64,000 nucleotides of DNA from Chaetoceros tenuissimus (taxonomy: Eukaryota > Bacillariophyta > Thalassiosirophyceae > Chaetocerotales > Chaetocerotaceae). The stretch spans positions 992,001 through 1,056,000 of the forward strand of contig BLLK01000020.1 in NCBI GenBank assembly GCA_021927905.1, in the 5' to 3' direction. Position 1 is the first letter of the stretch, and the number at the start of each line of letters is the position of its first letter. The notes under the pieces are model-generated. The model did no database searches, was not told where the DNA came from, and worked only from the letters and a program-made list of their open reading frames with translations. Position numbers and translations under genes: made by a program. This document shows, in pieces, positions 20,768 through 31,325 of this stretch.

Positions 20768-22996
20768 ATGGGTAACAAAGAGTCGACTGGTATCGGCTTC
20801 TCAACTCAAAGGCACACCTTGGAACATGAAGATATAGATAGATGGATCACGAAGAAACCACTATTTGATAAAAACCTTGTCGACAGGCATGTCGCCTCAT
20901 CGAAATACTTAGGTCTGAGCATGCATTATTTGAGCCATAGCTTTCTGGAAGACATGTCAAGTATTGGAATAAAGGAAACTTCAAGTCTACATGAAGTTGA
21001 AATTGCAATATCAAGAAGCGAGCAAAAATTAAGACGCAAATGGAAGCAACCCAAGAACTTCAGCGGTAAACAACAGCCATCCTACATTGACTATCTGAAA
21101 GGTACAAAGAATGTTGGCAATGCAAACTTTCTGCTAAGTTGTGATGAAGAATGCCAACTTTGTGATTTAGTGAGAGCAGTTGAGGAATACATTTTTGGTA
21201 GGGATTCAGACTCAAGAGAAATATTTATTTGGATCAGAAATTTATGTCAAGAACAGTCGGTGCGACCTACCAAGAGACCAAGTACAGTAGAAACTCTTGT
21301 TTTCCAACGAGAATTTCTTGATCTTATCTATGGGGTTGAAAGAATACTTATTGTGCTATCTCCTCAAGATAATAAAAAAAGACTTTGGAGTCTTTTCGAA
21401 ATATACTCTGCCACTACACTGAAAAATGTTAGTGTAGAATTTTTTGTACCTACAGCTATAAAAGAAAGAATCATTGACAATGAAAATGCCGTTGACCTAG
21501 ATGCCATTACGAATGTTAACGTAGAACAAGAGAATACTTCAAGGATCAAGGATCGTGAAATCATTCATCGCCTTATTCGCTCCAACATCGGTTCAACTGC
21601 TTTCAATATACATATCAAGGAAGTTTTTCGATCAAGGATAAAAGAATTGATAGATGAAAGAGTTTCTCATCAAGAGAAAAATCATGACATAATAGACAAT
21701 GGATCCTATCTATGGCTTTACCACGTCGGTATGAAAATGTGCGAATTAAATTACGAAGACTCATCATTATGCTACTTTAAGAAAGCAATTCATGCAATGC
21801 AACCGATTTTAAATAATGAAGGTGCCAATTTATCGACATCAGCGTTTTATGAGAGACTAGGATTTGCATTTGCAAGATTGGGCGACCATGTGTTAGCAAG
21901 AGAAATGCTAGAAGAGGCAATATCGATTTACAACAAGTTAGAAAAGAAAGACAAAGCGAAAAAACTAGGCGTCCTCAAATTGTTTCTTCTAGAAAAAGGA
22001 AAGAAGAATGGATCTCGTATGGAAGTAATTCTTGGGTCTCAGGATTCAGAAGACTTGACATCTATGCCGTCTCATATTATGTCATTTTTGAACATACTCT
22101 ATAGTGATATTGAAGAAGACGGACAGAAGTATGCAAATCAAGCCCTCGACACTCCAAATCAGACTAGAGGCGAGGCAAATATTCAATTGTCTCTGACATA
22201 TCACAACTTAGCTTTGCTTGCAATAAAGAGGTCAGATTGGAAAGAGGCTTATAGCCTTCTTTTCAAGGTGCTCTGTATTCGCGAAGCCACATATGGTAAA
22301 TTGCATCGTTTAACAGCTGAAAGTCATTACACTATAGGGAAAATTCTCCACCACAAAATAGGTGACTTCGAAAAAGCAATAGAACATCTCCAGACTTCTT
22401 TGAACACGAGCAAACATGTATTTGGAATAGCCCACAAGTTCAATGCAAGATCATGCTTTGCAATTGCTTTAATCCACCAGGATAAAAAGGAGCACGATAT
22501 GGAACTTTTGTATTTAAAGAGAGCACTTTCAATATGGAAAGATCTCAGTATAGATGGAGAAGATTCTCATGTAGCCAAGTGTTACAATGCTCTAGGACAA
22601 ACGTATTTTTATCTGAAAGAGTATGAAGAGGCATTGTATTGTTCTAGGGCAGCATTGAAACTTAGGATAAAACTTTTAGGAGATTGCGATCCGAGAACTG
22701 CAAGTACATTCATCGATTTAGCATGTATTTTATATGAAATGGGAGAGTATGAAGAAGCTTTACAGATGGCCAATCAGGGCTTGATGATCGAAGAACTCAT
22801 ATTAGGGAAGTCTCATTCTCAAACTGGGATCTCCTACAATAATATTGCATGTATATTTACAAAAATGGGCGAAAGTGATAATTCTCTACAGCAATTTTCG
22901 AAAGCAAACAAAATCTTCGAAACAGTTTTAGGTCCTGATCATGACTGGTCACTCATGACAAAATCTCAAATCACAAAAATTGAAAAGGAAGTCTGA
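20768..22996 (+). CDS. TPR protein with N-terminal TIR-like/sensor domain, putative N-myristoylation
   Basis: Single exon, 742 residues. It starts MGNKES, which fits the N-myristoylation consensus (Gly2, Ser6), so it may be membrane-tethered. Residues 100-250 resemble the N-terminal domain of the algal TPR family: IFIWIRNLC, then VERILIVLSPQDNKKRLWSLFEIYSA, a pattern like TIR/toll-type folds where 'W.L.E.Y.A' is conserved. Its usual catalytic residues cannot be confirmed by eye. From about 340 to the end are tetratricopeptide repeats of kinesin-light-chain type, with clear units such as TYHNLALLAIKRSDWKEAY, CYNALGQTYFYLKEYEEAL, TFIDLACILYEMGEYEEAL and SYNNIACIFTKMGESDNSL. It is probably a signalling or scaffold protein; no ligand can be named. 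Confidence 0.8.
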   Translation: MGNKESTGIGFSTQRHTLEHEDIDRWITKKPLFDKNLVDRHVASSKYLGLSMHYLSHSFLEDMSSIGIKETSSLHEVEIAISRSEQKLRRKWKQPKNFSGKQQPSYIDYLKGTKNVGNANFLLSCDEECQLCDLVRAVEEYIFGRDSDSREIFIWIRNLCQEQSVRPTKRPSTVETLVFQREFLDLIYGVERILIVLSPQDNKKRLWSLFEIYSATTLKNVSVEFFVPTAIKERIIDNENAVDLDAITNVNVEQENTSRIKDREIIHRLIRSNIGSTAFNIHIKEVFRSRIKELIDERVSHQEKNHDIIDNGSYLWLYHVGMKMCELNYEDSSLCYFKKAIHAMQPILNNEGANLSTSAFYERLGFAFARLGDHVLAREMLEEAISIYNKLEKKDKAKKLGVLKLFLLEKGKKNGSRMEVILGSQDSEDLTSMPSHIMSFLNILYSDIEEDGQKYANQALDTPNQTRGEANIQLSLTYHNLALLAIKRSDWKEAYSLLFKVLCIREATYGKLHRLTAESHYTIGKILHHKIGDFEKAIEHLQTSLNTSKHVFGIAHKFNARSCFAIALIHQDKKEHDMELLYLKRALSIWKDLSIDGEDSHVAKCYNALGQTYFYLKEYEEALYCSRAALKLRIKLLGDCDPRTASTFIDLACILYEMGEYEEALQMANQGLMIEELILGKSHSQTGISYNNIACIFTKMGESDNSLQQFSKANKIFETVLGPDHDWSLMTKSQITKIEKEV

Positions 22997-23138
22997 GCTT
23001 ATGTAGTTTTAAAATATTTACGATGCTCATAAACTAACCGAGTCAATATAATCATCCACATTTTAAAATCTGCATGTTTCGACTTGGATCATCGCTCTTT
23101 CCACACTTCATTGCATAACATTATTTCATCCATAAGCT

Positions 23139-25493
23139 TCAACCAGAAATAATTTCTGGATTATACATGAGGAGATGAAAAGATGCCGAGACCGAATCGA
23201 GTTTATCTCGTTGTTCTATACCCCACAGATCTGCTGTTGGGACATCTTGATCATATATGTACTCGCGTTTAGCCTCAGTTTTAGATAGCAAACATCCTGA
23301 CATCATGAATGGATATAAACCAGTCTTTGGGTCACGATATTTGTTTGCGTCAGGGTACGCATTTAAAAGGCACTTGATGATTTCGGAGTGACATCCGTAT
23401 GTTATTGCCAAATGAAGAGGCAGTTGCATTTCTAGTGTACGGATTCTAGCAGTATCCTTGTTAGTTCTCAGTAATCTGCGAATCACCTCAACACTCGTTC
23501 CATGAATAATTGCTAAATGTAGAGGAATGTACCCTGTAGTCATCTCTCTTTTCATTAGAGAAGCTTTGTTTGATTCTAACATTTTATCAAGCATGGCAAT
23601 ACACGGTAGCCATTTGTGAAATGTTATTGTTGCGTGAATTATACGGAATTTTGTACGAGGATTTTCATCTGGTTTTGCCTGCACGTTTACATTGGCAATT
23701 GCCTTTTTCCTTGCTCTTTCTTCCATTCTCTGTTTAAATTGCTCTCTACGGGTTGGGCTTCTTTGACTCTGACTACGCTTCACAGAATCATCATCACTAT
23801 CATCGCCTTGAGATTGACTTATCTTTTGCTCTATCTTTCGACGACTTGAGTGTCTTCCTCGATTCACCTTCTTTGCTCTCAATAAACTACTATCAACACT
23901 CTTTTTACTTACTTGAGTTTTATTTCGAATTCTCAATATACTATCACTATTTGCTCTTGCCTGAGCATTCTTCATACCCTCTATATAATCTACATGATTT
24001 TGTACTGGTAATGAAAATTCTTCATCAGAGTATGCAGCAGTCCGAACGTGATACATTTCCTGTTGTCCAGACTTTTCAGGCATCAGAGTCATTTTACTGT
24101 CGGAATCTTCTATACGCTTTCTAGAGGAGTTGATAGGACTGAAGTCATTATCACTAGATGGAGGAGACACAAAGTCATTTGTCTTCCGGCTACTCCATTC
24201 AACGTGAGACACAAAATCATTTGTTTTCCGACTACTCCATTCACTGTAAAGAGTTTGGCCATGGAAACCGTTGACACTGCTATAATCCGTTTCCATGCTT
24301 CGAAGGGTAAAATTGCGCGTACCATCGTCGTCGCTAGTGTTGCTATTATATCTGTCAAAAATCTCATCATCGCTCAATAGCGCTCCTCTACTAAGGTTCT
24401 GCATTGGATTATGTGTTGCTAGCTTTTCATGTTCCGAAAAATCTCCAGAACCCAGTGATCTACTAGTAGTATTTGCACCCCCTTCTCTTTGTCGACCGAT
24501 AGCACTGGACCGAATAGTATCAAACAAGGGAAGCTCAGTTTCCAAATCAGAGTCTTCATCTGTACCTCGACTTTTTTCCGGTTTCATAAATTTTCTCAAC
24601 ATTTTTCTTTTCTGCACTCCTTTAAAGTCAACACTTCCATTTACTCTATATAGATATGCACTTCTCAAAAACAACATGGCTACTTCAACTTTTTTTCTGT
24701 TTAATTTCCTTTTTCGAGATGATTTCCAGTGTCCTGTACTTGCCCTTATAGCATAGTGCCACATAAGATAAAGAGGACACCGAAGCTCTACTGGTGCTCT
24801 CCATATATTCGGAAATGTATGTTGAGGTCCAGGATTAGTGCTGTCATAGGGACTTTCATATTGAGTTGTAGGACCACATGACATTAAAAGGGTCTCTACA
24901 ACTTTGGTATTAGCAAAAAGACTCTCCAAGATGGGAATGAGTTTGAAAGAAGGAAAGTCATCATCATTATTGTAAGCAGCTAGATGACACATGACCAAGT
25001 GAAATAATGATGTTCTTCCAAAGTTATCTCTTTTCAAAAGAACTTCAGGACGAGACTTGATTAAAACAAAAGCGACTGTATTCTTCATCGCACGTCCATT
25101 CAACATGACATGAAGAGGAGTTGCACCTTCCTCATCTTGATAAACCACGCTTTCTTCATATGCTTCTACAAGCAATTTCAGTGTCCCTCTCTTGATAGAT
25201 CTGCCAACTTCACACGCATGATGCATTGGAAGTCGCCCATTTGTATCAGGTTGTCTTAGCTCCTTTAGGTCTTTCTGCCTCTGGTCATGAAGGATCTTTT
25301 TTATTCTCTTTCGCATTGGATTTCTCTTTTTCTTTAGTCTACGTTCCAATACATCCCAATTACAGTGCTTAATAAGATCTGTGATGGATAGACCCAACTT
25401 GAAGTTTTTCTCTAGCTTGTTAAAGGCTGAATCACTCTCATAATCAGTTAATACCAGATTGTCATCTAATAGCTTCTCTCGTATCTTATTCAT
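23139..25493 (-). CDS. Ankyrin-repeat protein
   Basis: 784 residues, single exon, ATG at 25491-25493. Ankyrin repeats occur in two blocks: near the N-terminus (GRLPMHHACEVGRS, GATPLHVMLNGRA, GRTSLFHLVMCHL) and near the C-terminus (GYIPLHLAIIHGTS, MQLPLHLAITYGC, GLYPFMMSGC). The roughly 400 residues between are Ser/Arg/Asp-rich and look disordered, including a tandem 13-residue repeat, EWSSRKTNDFVS twice (about 24165-24245 in DNA). Helices flanking the first block are very basic. This architecture is common among large diatom ankyrin families. Partner and location are unknown. It is convergent with the TPR gene, with 142 bases between stops. Confidence 0.85.
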   Translation of the reverse strand: MNKIREKLLDDNLVLTDYESDSAFNKLEKNFKLGLSITDLIKHCNWDVLERRLKKKRNPMRKRIKKILHDQRQKDLKELRQPDTNGRLPMHHACEVGRSIKRGTLKLLVEAYEESVVYQDEEGATPLHVMLNGRAMKNTVAFVLIKSRPEVLLKRDNFGRTSLFHLVMCHLAAYNNDDDFPSFKLIPILESLFANTKVVETLLMSCGPTTQYESPYDSTNPGPQHTFPNIWRAPVELRCPLYLMWHYAIRASTGHWKSSRKRKLNRKKVEVAMLFLRSAYLYRVNGSVDFKGVQKRKMLRKFMKPEKSRGTDEDSDLETELPLFDTIRSSAIGRQREGGANTTSRSLGSGDFSEHEKLATHNPMQNLSRGALLSDDEIFDRYNSNTSDDDGTRNFTLRSMETDYSSVNGFHGQTLYSEWSSRKTNDFVSHVEWSSRKTNDFVSPPSSDNDFSPINSSRKRIEDSDSKMTLMPEKSGQQEMYHVRTAAYSDEEFSLPVQNHVDYIEGMKNAQARANSDSILRIRNKTQVSKKSVDSSLLRAKKVNRGRHSSRRKIEQKISQSQGDDSDDDSVKRSQSQRSPTRREQFKQRMEERARKKAIANVNVQAKPDENPRTKFRIIHATITFHKWLPCIAMLDKMLESNKASLMKREMTTGYIPLHLAIIHGTSVEVIRRLLRTNKDTARIRTLEMQLPLHLAITYGCHSEIIKCLLNAYPDANKYRDPKTGLYPFMMSGCLLSKTEAKREYIYDQDVPTADLWGIEQRDKLDSVSASFHLLMYNPEIISG

Positions 25494-26076
25494 ATTTTGC
25501 TTTGCGATGGGGAATGCCTATGCCAATTCGTTTCAAGCAGTTATAAAGCTTTCCATAACAATACGATATTATTTTTATTACTACTTCTGTTTTCTGTTGT
25601 TTTTTTACGAGTAGGCTTGAGAGAGGGAAATGTGGGACCGGTACTGTAAGTAGGTACGTACTAACGCGAACATTTTTAAAGGTCATGGGGATACGATATT
25701 CGGTTAATTTTCAAGTATCAATTTGGAAATGTGACTTTTCAGCACTCATCTCCATAATTTGCCGTTTGGATGAATGATCTCTGGCTTCAGATACTGCAGG
25801 AATCATTTTCAACAATGCGAATGCAAGATGTGATTAAAATTATGTAAGAAGTGGGTGTGTCACTCATCTATCATCTAGTATTCATTCGATTGGACAAAAA
25901 CACAAGAAGGCAATGAAAGGTTTTCGAATGAAAATGAATCTTTTACTTTACGATTGAACATACAATAATGTATGAAAACCAAGTTTCCTTTGTCTCAATT
26001 AAGTAGGTTACTCTGGGACATTCTTTCTGGGGATAGAACAAAACAAATTTCATTGATCTAAGTTTTTAAAATATAG
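25494..26076. other. Intergenic
   Basis: 583 bases upstream of the ankyrin gene and downstream of the HAD gene. No gene or repeat was recognised. Confidence 0.45.
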
Positions 26077-26913
26077 TTATTGTCTAGCTATGAGAAGTCT
26101 CTTCAACTCATCGACATCCGCGCACAAGTAATCAAATGGTGCATTCTTCAGACTCTCCATAGAGTGGCTACCATAAAGGACACCGATAGCTAAACAACCA
26201 GCAGCTTTGGCAGCTACTCCATCACTAGGACTATCTCCTATATATACGCATTGGTGAGGCTCGAGTCCAATTTCTTCGCAGCACTTGTACAGTCCATCAG
26301 GTTTGGGTTTTGGTTGAGGGACAGTGTCAGCACCATGAATACTCCTAAACTTTTCATAGATTCCATCATTCTGTGATCCATTTGATAACTTCGGACAATT
26401 GACTTTGAGCACAGCATGCGCATACGCCACACATGCATTTGTTAGAGCTGCAATGCGTACATCTGTATCAATCTTTGCTATATCATACAACAACTCATCA
26501 ATCCCTTTGTAAAATCCAGCTGATTCTGTTGTCACTAAACCAACATATAAATCATCAAATTCCTTTGCCAATTTCTCCCCAACAATGGAAAACTGTTCAT
26601 CGCTAGGCTCTAATCCAGCATGGTATGCTAACCGAATAGGGGTAGAATATTTAGTACATTCATGGTATAGCTCTTCGGTTATCACTGGAATATTGTTATT
26701 TTCAAGTACAACTTGTGTAGCATCAAATCCCAATTTCCAGCTATCAGCTATGGTACCATCTATGTCAAAGATAAATCCTCGCGCCTCGCTTGGGTGCATT
26801 TTCAAGTTCATTTCTTTTCTAGTCATTTTTGAAACTTGAACTGATGTGGTTGAAAGAAACGCAAAAGTATATTTCAGATGGATACACAAGAATAGTAATA
26901 TGCCTATCCTCAT
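26077..26913 (-). CDS. HAD-superfamily phosphatase, phosphoglycolate phosphatase-like, plastid-targeted
   Basis: 278 residues. The N-terminus (MRIGILLFLCIHLKYTFAFLS) is a signal peptide followed by FAFLS, fitting diatom plastid import. Haloacid dehalogenase motifs are complete: motif I DIDGTIADS (Asp50 and Asp52), motif II ALTNA, the motif III Lys in KPKPDGLY, and motif IV YIGDSPSDGVAAKAAG. The alpha-helical cap between I and II is of subclass IA type, as in Gph/phosphoglycolate phosphatase and beta-phosphoglucomutase-like enzymes. Motif I with T rather than V after DG and the GDSxxD motif favour a phosphatase. The exact substrate is inferred, not shown. Confidence 0.85.
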   Translation of the reverse strand: MRIGILLFLCIHLKYTFAFLSTTSVQVSKMTRKEMNLKMHPSEARGFIFDIDGTIADSWKLGFDATQVVLENNNIPVITEELYHECTKYSTPIRLAYHAGLEPSDEQFSIVGEKLAKEFDDLYVGLVTTESAGFYKGIDELLYDIAKIDTDVRIAALTNACVAYAHAVLKVNCPKLSNGSQNDGIYEKFRSIHGADTVPQPKPKPDGLYKCCEEIGLEPHQCVYIGDSPSDGVAAKAAGCLAIGVLYGSHSMESLKNAPFDYLCADVDELKRLLIARQ

Positions 26914-27337
26914 TCTTTCTAAGTAATAGTTAGGGACCTATTAGAGACTAGAGACCTTTCTTTTCTACTTTCTACTGCCAAATCGATCTCTATGGGCGAG
27001 ATTGTAGCTAACTGTAGACTGTTGAAGTAAGGTACTCTTTATGAAAGTATTACACTAGTTGACACCTTCTAATTATGAATGTGAGCAGAATGAAAACAAT
27101 GATTGTTCACTGTTCACCGTCGTACGTCATTGAAAAAGAAGAAAGTAGAAATGGCCTCTCTTGACACTGTATTCAAACATTCAAACGTCTTTTATCCACC
27201 TCACTTTTTTTGAATTCCAAGAACAGTTTGGAAACGACACGAGCTGTGCAAACCGAAAAACGATTACACAACACAAACTCAGAATTTCTCATTCAAAGAC
27301 TACATACATCTAATTAGGGCCTTCACTGCAACGCAAA
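26914..27337. other. Divergent promoter region
   Basis: 424 bases between divergent genes. No specific site was recognised. Confidence 0.5.
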
Positions 27338-28381
27338 ATGATGAATCAATCAGATGTACCAAACAGTCCAGATGGAGAAGACAACATTTCCTACGACGGA
27401 AGTGCATGTACTCCTCTAGTTCACGACGGTGATGATCACAGTATAGACAGTAACTACGAAGATCCAGAAATTCCTACAATTTCAAGCGGAGTCAAGGCCA
27501 TGTTGGAATCTGTATCATATGACGCAGATACTATCAGAAAGGAGTTCAAGACATATCAGGATCTTTTACCACATCCGGATGAACTACTACAACAGCAACA
27601 TTCATTTCACTGGCTCAGAGAGAAAATCCAGAAAAGTGATGTGGAATTACCTAGGTTTCTAAAGTACAACTTTGAAGGTGGCATCAAACCTCATCATGCC
27701 CTCTGCTGTGTACTATTGAATGAATATCAAGAACAACTTCGTTTAAACACTCAGACAACTGAAACTAGATGTGTTTATACTTCCTTGGTGCGATTGTTAA
27801 GTTTTGGGTTTCTTCATCCTCAATTGAATAATCCTGCATCTTTTATCCGTGACCAATTTCGACGTGTGGCACATGCAGTGCCAACTGAAGTAGTTAAGCC
27901 GCCAGTGTTGCGCAAAAAGATTAAAAATAGAGGATTGCCTGTGCCGAATTACTTCCTTGATCCAGAAGATAGTAAACAATTCCCACCACATATTGCACTA
28001 CTTGTAATTTTACAAGATGGCGAAAAAGAATCGAGAAAACTTGATTCTATTCTCTATAAATTGGCTTTTTCATTATTTGCCTTGGTCGCCCTTCTTTTGC
28101 GTATCGTCTTGGAGGTGATTGGAGGCGCGGGAGCAATCTGGGGAGGTGCAGAAGTGTTCACTTTGAGAAATAGTGAGAATGCTGAACTGTGGCGATGGAT
28201 TTCTGTCGGTGTGGGAGTTTTATGCTTTTTGCGTTTTGTCACTCTGAATGCACCTCAAAAGGAGGATGAGGGTGATATCCTTGGACCGGCTGGACCTTGG
28301 AGCTTGAGACTTCCAGTCCGAATGAGAGCCGTTGCTTCCCATCCGTTTCATTACTTTGTACGTGCTACCCCTGCTTCATAA
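27338..28381 (+). CDS. Hypothetical membrane protein, 347 aa
   Basis: Single exon from ATG at 27338. The N-terminal 60 residues are acidic and disordered-looking. The middle is a soluble His/Leu/Arg-rich domain (HWLREKIQKSDVELPRFLKY, HPQLNNPASFIRDQFRRV). Hydrophobic spans are at about 234-265 (AFSLFALVALLLRIVLEVIGG) and about 283-301 (WISVGVGVLCFLRFVTL). There is no signal peptide. I do not recognise the family. A clean long frame with domain-like segmentation supports a real gene. Confidence 0.7.
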   Translation: MMNQSDVPNSPDGEDNISYDGSACTPLVHDGDDHSIDSNYEDPEIPTISSGVKAMLESVSYDADTIRKEFKTYQDLLPHPDELLQQQHSFHWLREKIQKSDVELPRFLKYNFEGGIKPHHALCCVLLNEYQEQLRLNTQTTETRCVYTSLVRLLSFGFLHPQLNNPASFIRDQFRRVAHAVPTEVVKPPVLRKKIKNRGLPVPNYFLDPEDSKQFPPHIALLVILQDGEKESRKLDSILYKLAFSLFALVALLLRIVLEVIGGAGAIWGGAEVFTLRNSENAELWRWISVGVGVLCFLRFVTLNAPQKEDEGDILGPAGPWSLRLPVRMRAVASHPFHYFVRATPAS

Positions 28382-28601
28382 AAAGGAATGCTTTTTTCTG
28401 TGCTTCAAGTCAAGAACAAACAAAGTCATTTCAATTTTGTACACAAAAACTCTATCATCATGGTTTGGTGAATGTAGAACATTCTAAAGAAATAAAAATC
28501 TTAATAAAAAGAACTAATAATTGTTACAAAAACACCCCAAATTTTGTGAAAAAGATGGCTGCAATGACATGGAAACGTAAGCCGCCTTGCAGAAATCAGA
28601 T

Positions 28602-29641
28602 TTAGTACCCCGCTTTGTATGCTGCCATCGCCTTCTGATAGCGTTCCTTGTCTGCAGCTGCCAAGTCGTCAAATCTCTTTCTCTCACTTTCAGACAACTC
28701 CTTGAATGCTTTGGAGATGAGTTTGGCGATATCACCGAATGCAGCATCAGGGTTTTGCTCTCTGATGGTTGGACGGATTTCCTGAGAGTAGAGGAAGTAA
28801 GCACTCATGTTTCTCTTTGGTGCGTTTGGATCCTTCTTCTTCTTTTTCTTGGTAACAACTTCTTCGTCGTCGGATGGAGGAGTGTATCCCTCCATCTCTC
28901 TAAGGTAACGCTCCTTATCCTTCTGTGCAAGTGCATCCCACTTAGCTCTCTCATCAGCAGAGATTTCCTTGAACTCCTTGGATAGAATCTTTGCCTGTTG
29001 GAATAAAATAAGGACAGAAAGAGTTAGAGAAAATTGAAGTGAAATGTACGGTAGTGTTCGCAAAAATTCCGCGACCATTCACGGGATTAAAAAGCGCGCG
29101 AAACGGCGCGTGTGGTTGATTTTCACTAACACAACGAAAAACAACAAGATAGCCTCTCAACAGTAGTTTTGAAGGCACGAAGAGAGTAGCACGATGAAAG
29201 TATGGTTAACCTCCTCTACCGCGGTGAAGCTAGTGGGTCTTTCTACCAACCCCCCAACACTTGACACCAACACTAAATAGCGCCATAATATCGCAATAGA
29301 GATGGAGCGAAATAAATACACAAAAACCACAAACATTTCAAAACTAGCAAAACCATGCAGTCCTCATCAAACAAGATTGAGAACGCGCACTGCTGCTATC
29401 TATTCAATTGAATAGGAAAAACAGCAACACACATACTCGCACAAAATTTACTTACAACTTCTCCGAATCCGATGCCCTCATTTTCCTCCTTGATACGAGC
29501 TCTGTTTGCATTGGAGTACAAGAAGAATGCACTCATGTTCCTCTTTGGCTTGTTTGGATCCTTCTTTGCCTTACGCTTCTTCTTAGGAGCTTCGTCCTCA
29601 CTGATGTAGTGGTTGTTCAAGCTATCTTCGTCAGAACTCAT
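28602..29641 (-). CDS. HMGB/NHP6-like protein with two HMG boxes
   Basis: DNA-bending chromatin protein. Two exons, 29456-29641 and 28602-28994, join in phase 0 (GTAAGT donor, CCAACAG acceptor) so that FGEV-AKILSKEFK rebuilds HMG box 1; 192 residues. Box 1 spans about 27-100 (DPNKPKRNMSAFFLYS...) and box 2 about 118-190 (DPNAPKRNMSAYFLYS... AAYKAGY). A KKKKKKDPNAP linker follows an acidic spacer. The boxes are very alike, suggesting internal duplication. Codon use (GGA, CTC, TCC, AAG) is biased as in highly expressed genes. The 461-nt intron is the longest seen in this window. Confidence 0.92.
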
Positions 29642-30393
29642 TTTCTCTATAGCAACAATCTACTGGCTTTTCAGCTTGATTCTATGAATAGTTTCTTTGT
29701 TTTTATGATGTAGTTCTATTGAACTAGGTGATTATTTATGGCAGGCATGAATGAAAGAAGCAGACCAGTGTTCTTCATACCAAAAGAAAAATCGCCATGA
29801 TGGCGCCGTTCTTTTGAAATTACGTGTCAAGACAGGCCATTTAGAATCTTGTGTACATACTTTCTAGGTATGAAATTGGGTTCTGCATGCTGTCAATAGG
29901 TCAAAAGTTTTCTTGAGATATCTATTCAAATCTACGGTGTTTTCCCTACGTTTTCACAGGTGCAGACCCTAAAAAATACTCGATTTCATACCAAACAGGT
30001 AACCCTAACATGAAGTCTATTTTTTTAGCGTGCAAATTTTGAACTTGGAAATTATAAATTTTCATTCTTTTCATAAACTGAAATACTGACATACTCGTAC
30101 TATACTTTTTCAAAAATAAATGTAGGCATTCATGTGTAGTATATGCAGATAGATCACTTCTATATTCAATGAAAGAGAAGTCTTACCGGAACACTTCAGT
30201 ACTTGGTAATCGAAATCAATTCAAATTTTATTTATTTACTAAATAACATTCCAATTTCATAGACTTATTCTTTGTAGACCATGGATTGTATCCTTACCCG
30301 ACCATCATCAAGAAACCGTAGTCATTGATTCCAAAAAACATTTTCCATGTCTTGCTCACATGAATATAAAGCTTTTCCTTTTACCTCCCTAGT
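29642..30393. other. Intergenic
   Basis: 752 bases upstream of the HMG gene. A short inverted pair, ggtatgaaat near 29867 and atttcatacc near 29985, may be remains of a small element, but nothing can be supported. No gene was seen. Confidence 0.4.
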
Positions 30394-31159
30394 CTAAAAT
30401 TCCTCTGAAGATGCATCCTTCAAACCCTGACTCAATGTTGAAAGCTGATAAGTAAAGAATCCCATGATTGCTGGAATTTCTTGCAGTCCCGCTGTTCGAA
30501 ATTTACCCACGAAAATAAACAATACAATCAAGAAAGCAAAACGCGCAGATCCAACACCTGATCCTTTTACATCTTCTTCGTCATATGCGGATCCTCCAAT
30601 GGTCTCTACATATTTTCCTAGTCCATATGTATATGCTGTTCCTAGCGCTGCTCCAAGCATGTATGAAAAAGCGGTAAAAGGATTTGGACTGAATAACCAA
30701 ATTGCACTGAATATTATAATGCTAAAATATAAAGTTTCCGACACAAGCGCGAAAACTTGACTTTGATATTTTGCACGAATTAACCTATGCAAAATGAATC
30801 GGGCTAATGTTAGGACTTGGGTGCATGAAATAAGGATCAAGTTTTAAAAACCAAATCTCGTAGGATATGTTCAAAGCAAACAATATTTTTATTCGATGAA
30901 GCTAGCAAGAAACAACTCACCGTCTTTCTTCTTTCTCCTCATCAGCGACAGCGTCTGACATTGATCCAGCCATTCTACGTTGTGCCTCCCAAAATTCATC
31001 GTTTGTTTGTTTTTCAGCATGTACTTTCGTCGAAAATTTGCCGTGTGTTCTTTGAGCCAACGAATGTTGGATATTACATGGATTCTGTACTACAAAAGCC
31101 TTTGCAGAAGCGACTAACATGCCAAGAAGAAGCAGTGATAAACATTTTGGACTGATCAT
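30394..31159 (-). CDS. Plastid AtpI/CGL160-like membrane protein
   Basis: Two exons, 30921-31159 and 30394-30784. The intron has a GTGAGT donor, TCCTAACAT branch site and CATAG acceptor, joined in phase 2; 209 residues. The N-terminus is a signal peptide ending ASAKAFVVQ, a good diatom plastid signal. A charged linker (DEFWEAQRRMAG..., EEKEERR) leads to a domain with about four membrane spans: FALVSETLYFSIIIFSAIWLF, TAFSYMLGAALGTAYTYGLG, FAFLIVLFIFVGKF and EIPAIMGFFTYQL. Order and spacing resemble the AtpI-like domain of CGL160/CGLD22, which helps assemble the chloroplast ATP synthase. The similarity is by pattern, so function is inferred. Confidence 0.72.
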
Positions 31160-31325
31160 CTTGAAAGTATTGTACGCTTTGTTTGATTTAGATTATGGAT
31201 AGTTGATTGGATATTCAAGAATCAAGTAAAAGGATAGGATGCATCGAAAAAAAGTGATGGTCTATGGAAGAAGGTGAGAGAAACAACTTCAACTTGACAT
31301 AGGAAGCTAGTCTACTCTGTAGAGT

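Noticed and set aside
29867-29995. 10-bp inverted pair ggtatgaaat/atttcatacc suggesting a small transposon
   Set aside because: Arms are too short, with no target duplication and no further pairing; left as a remark only.
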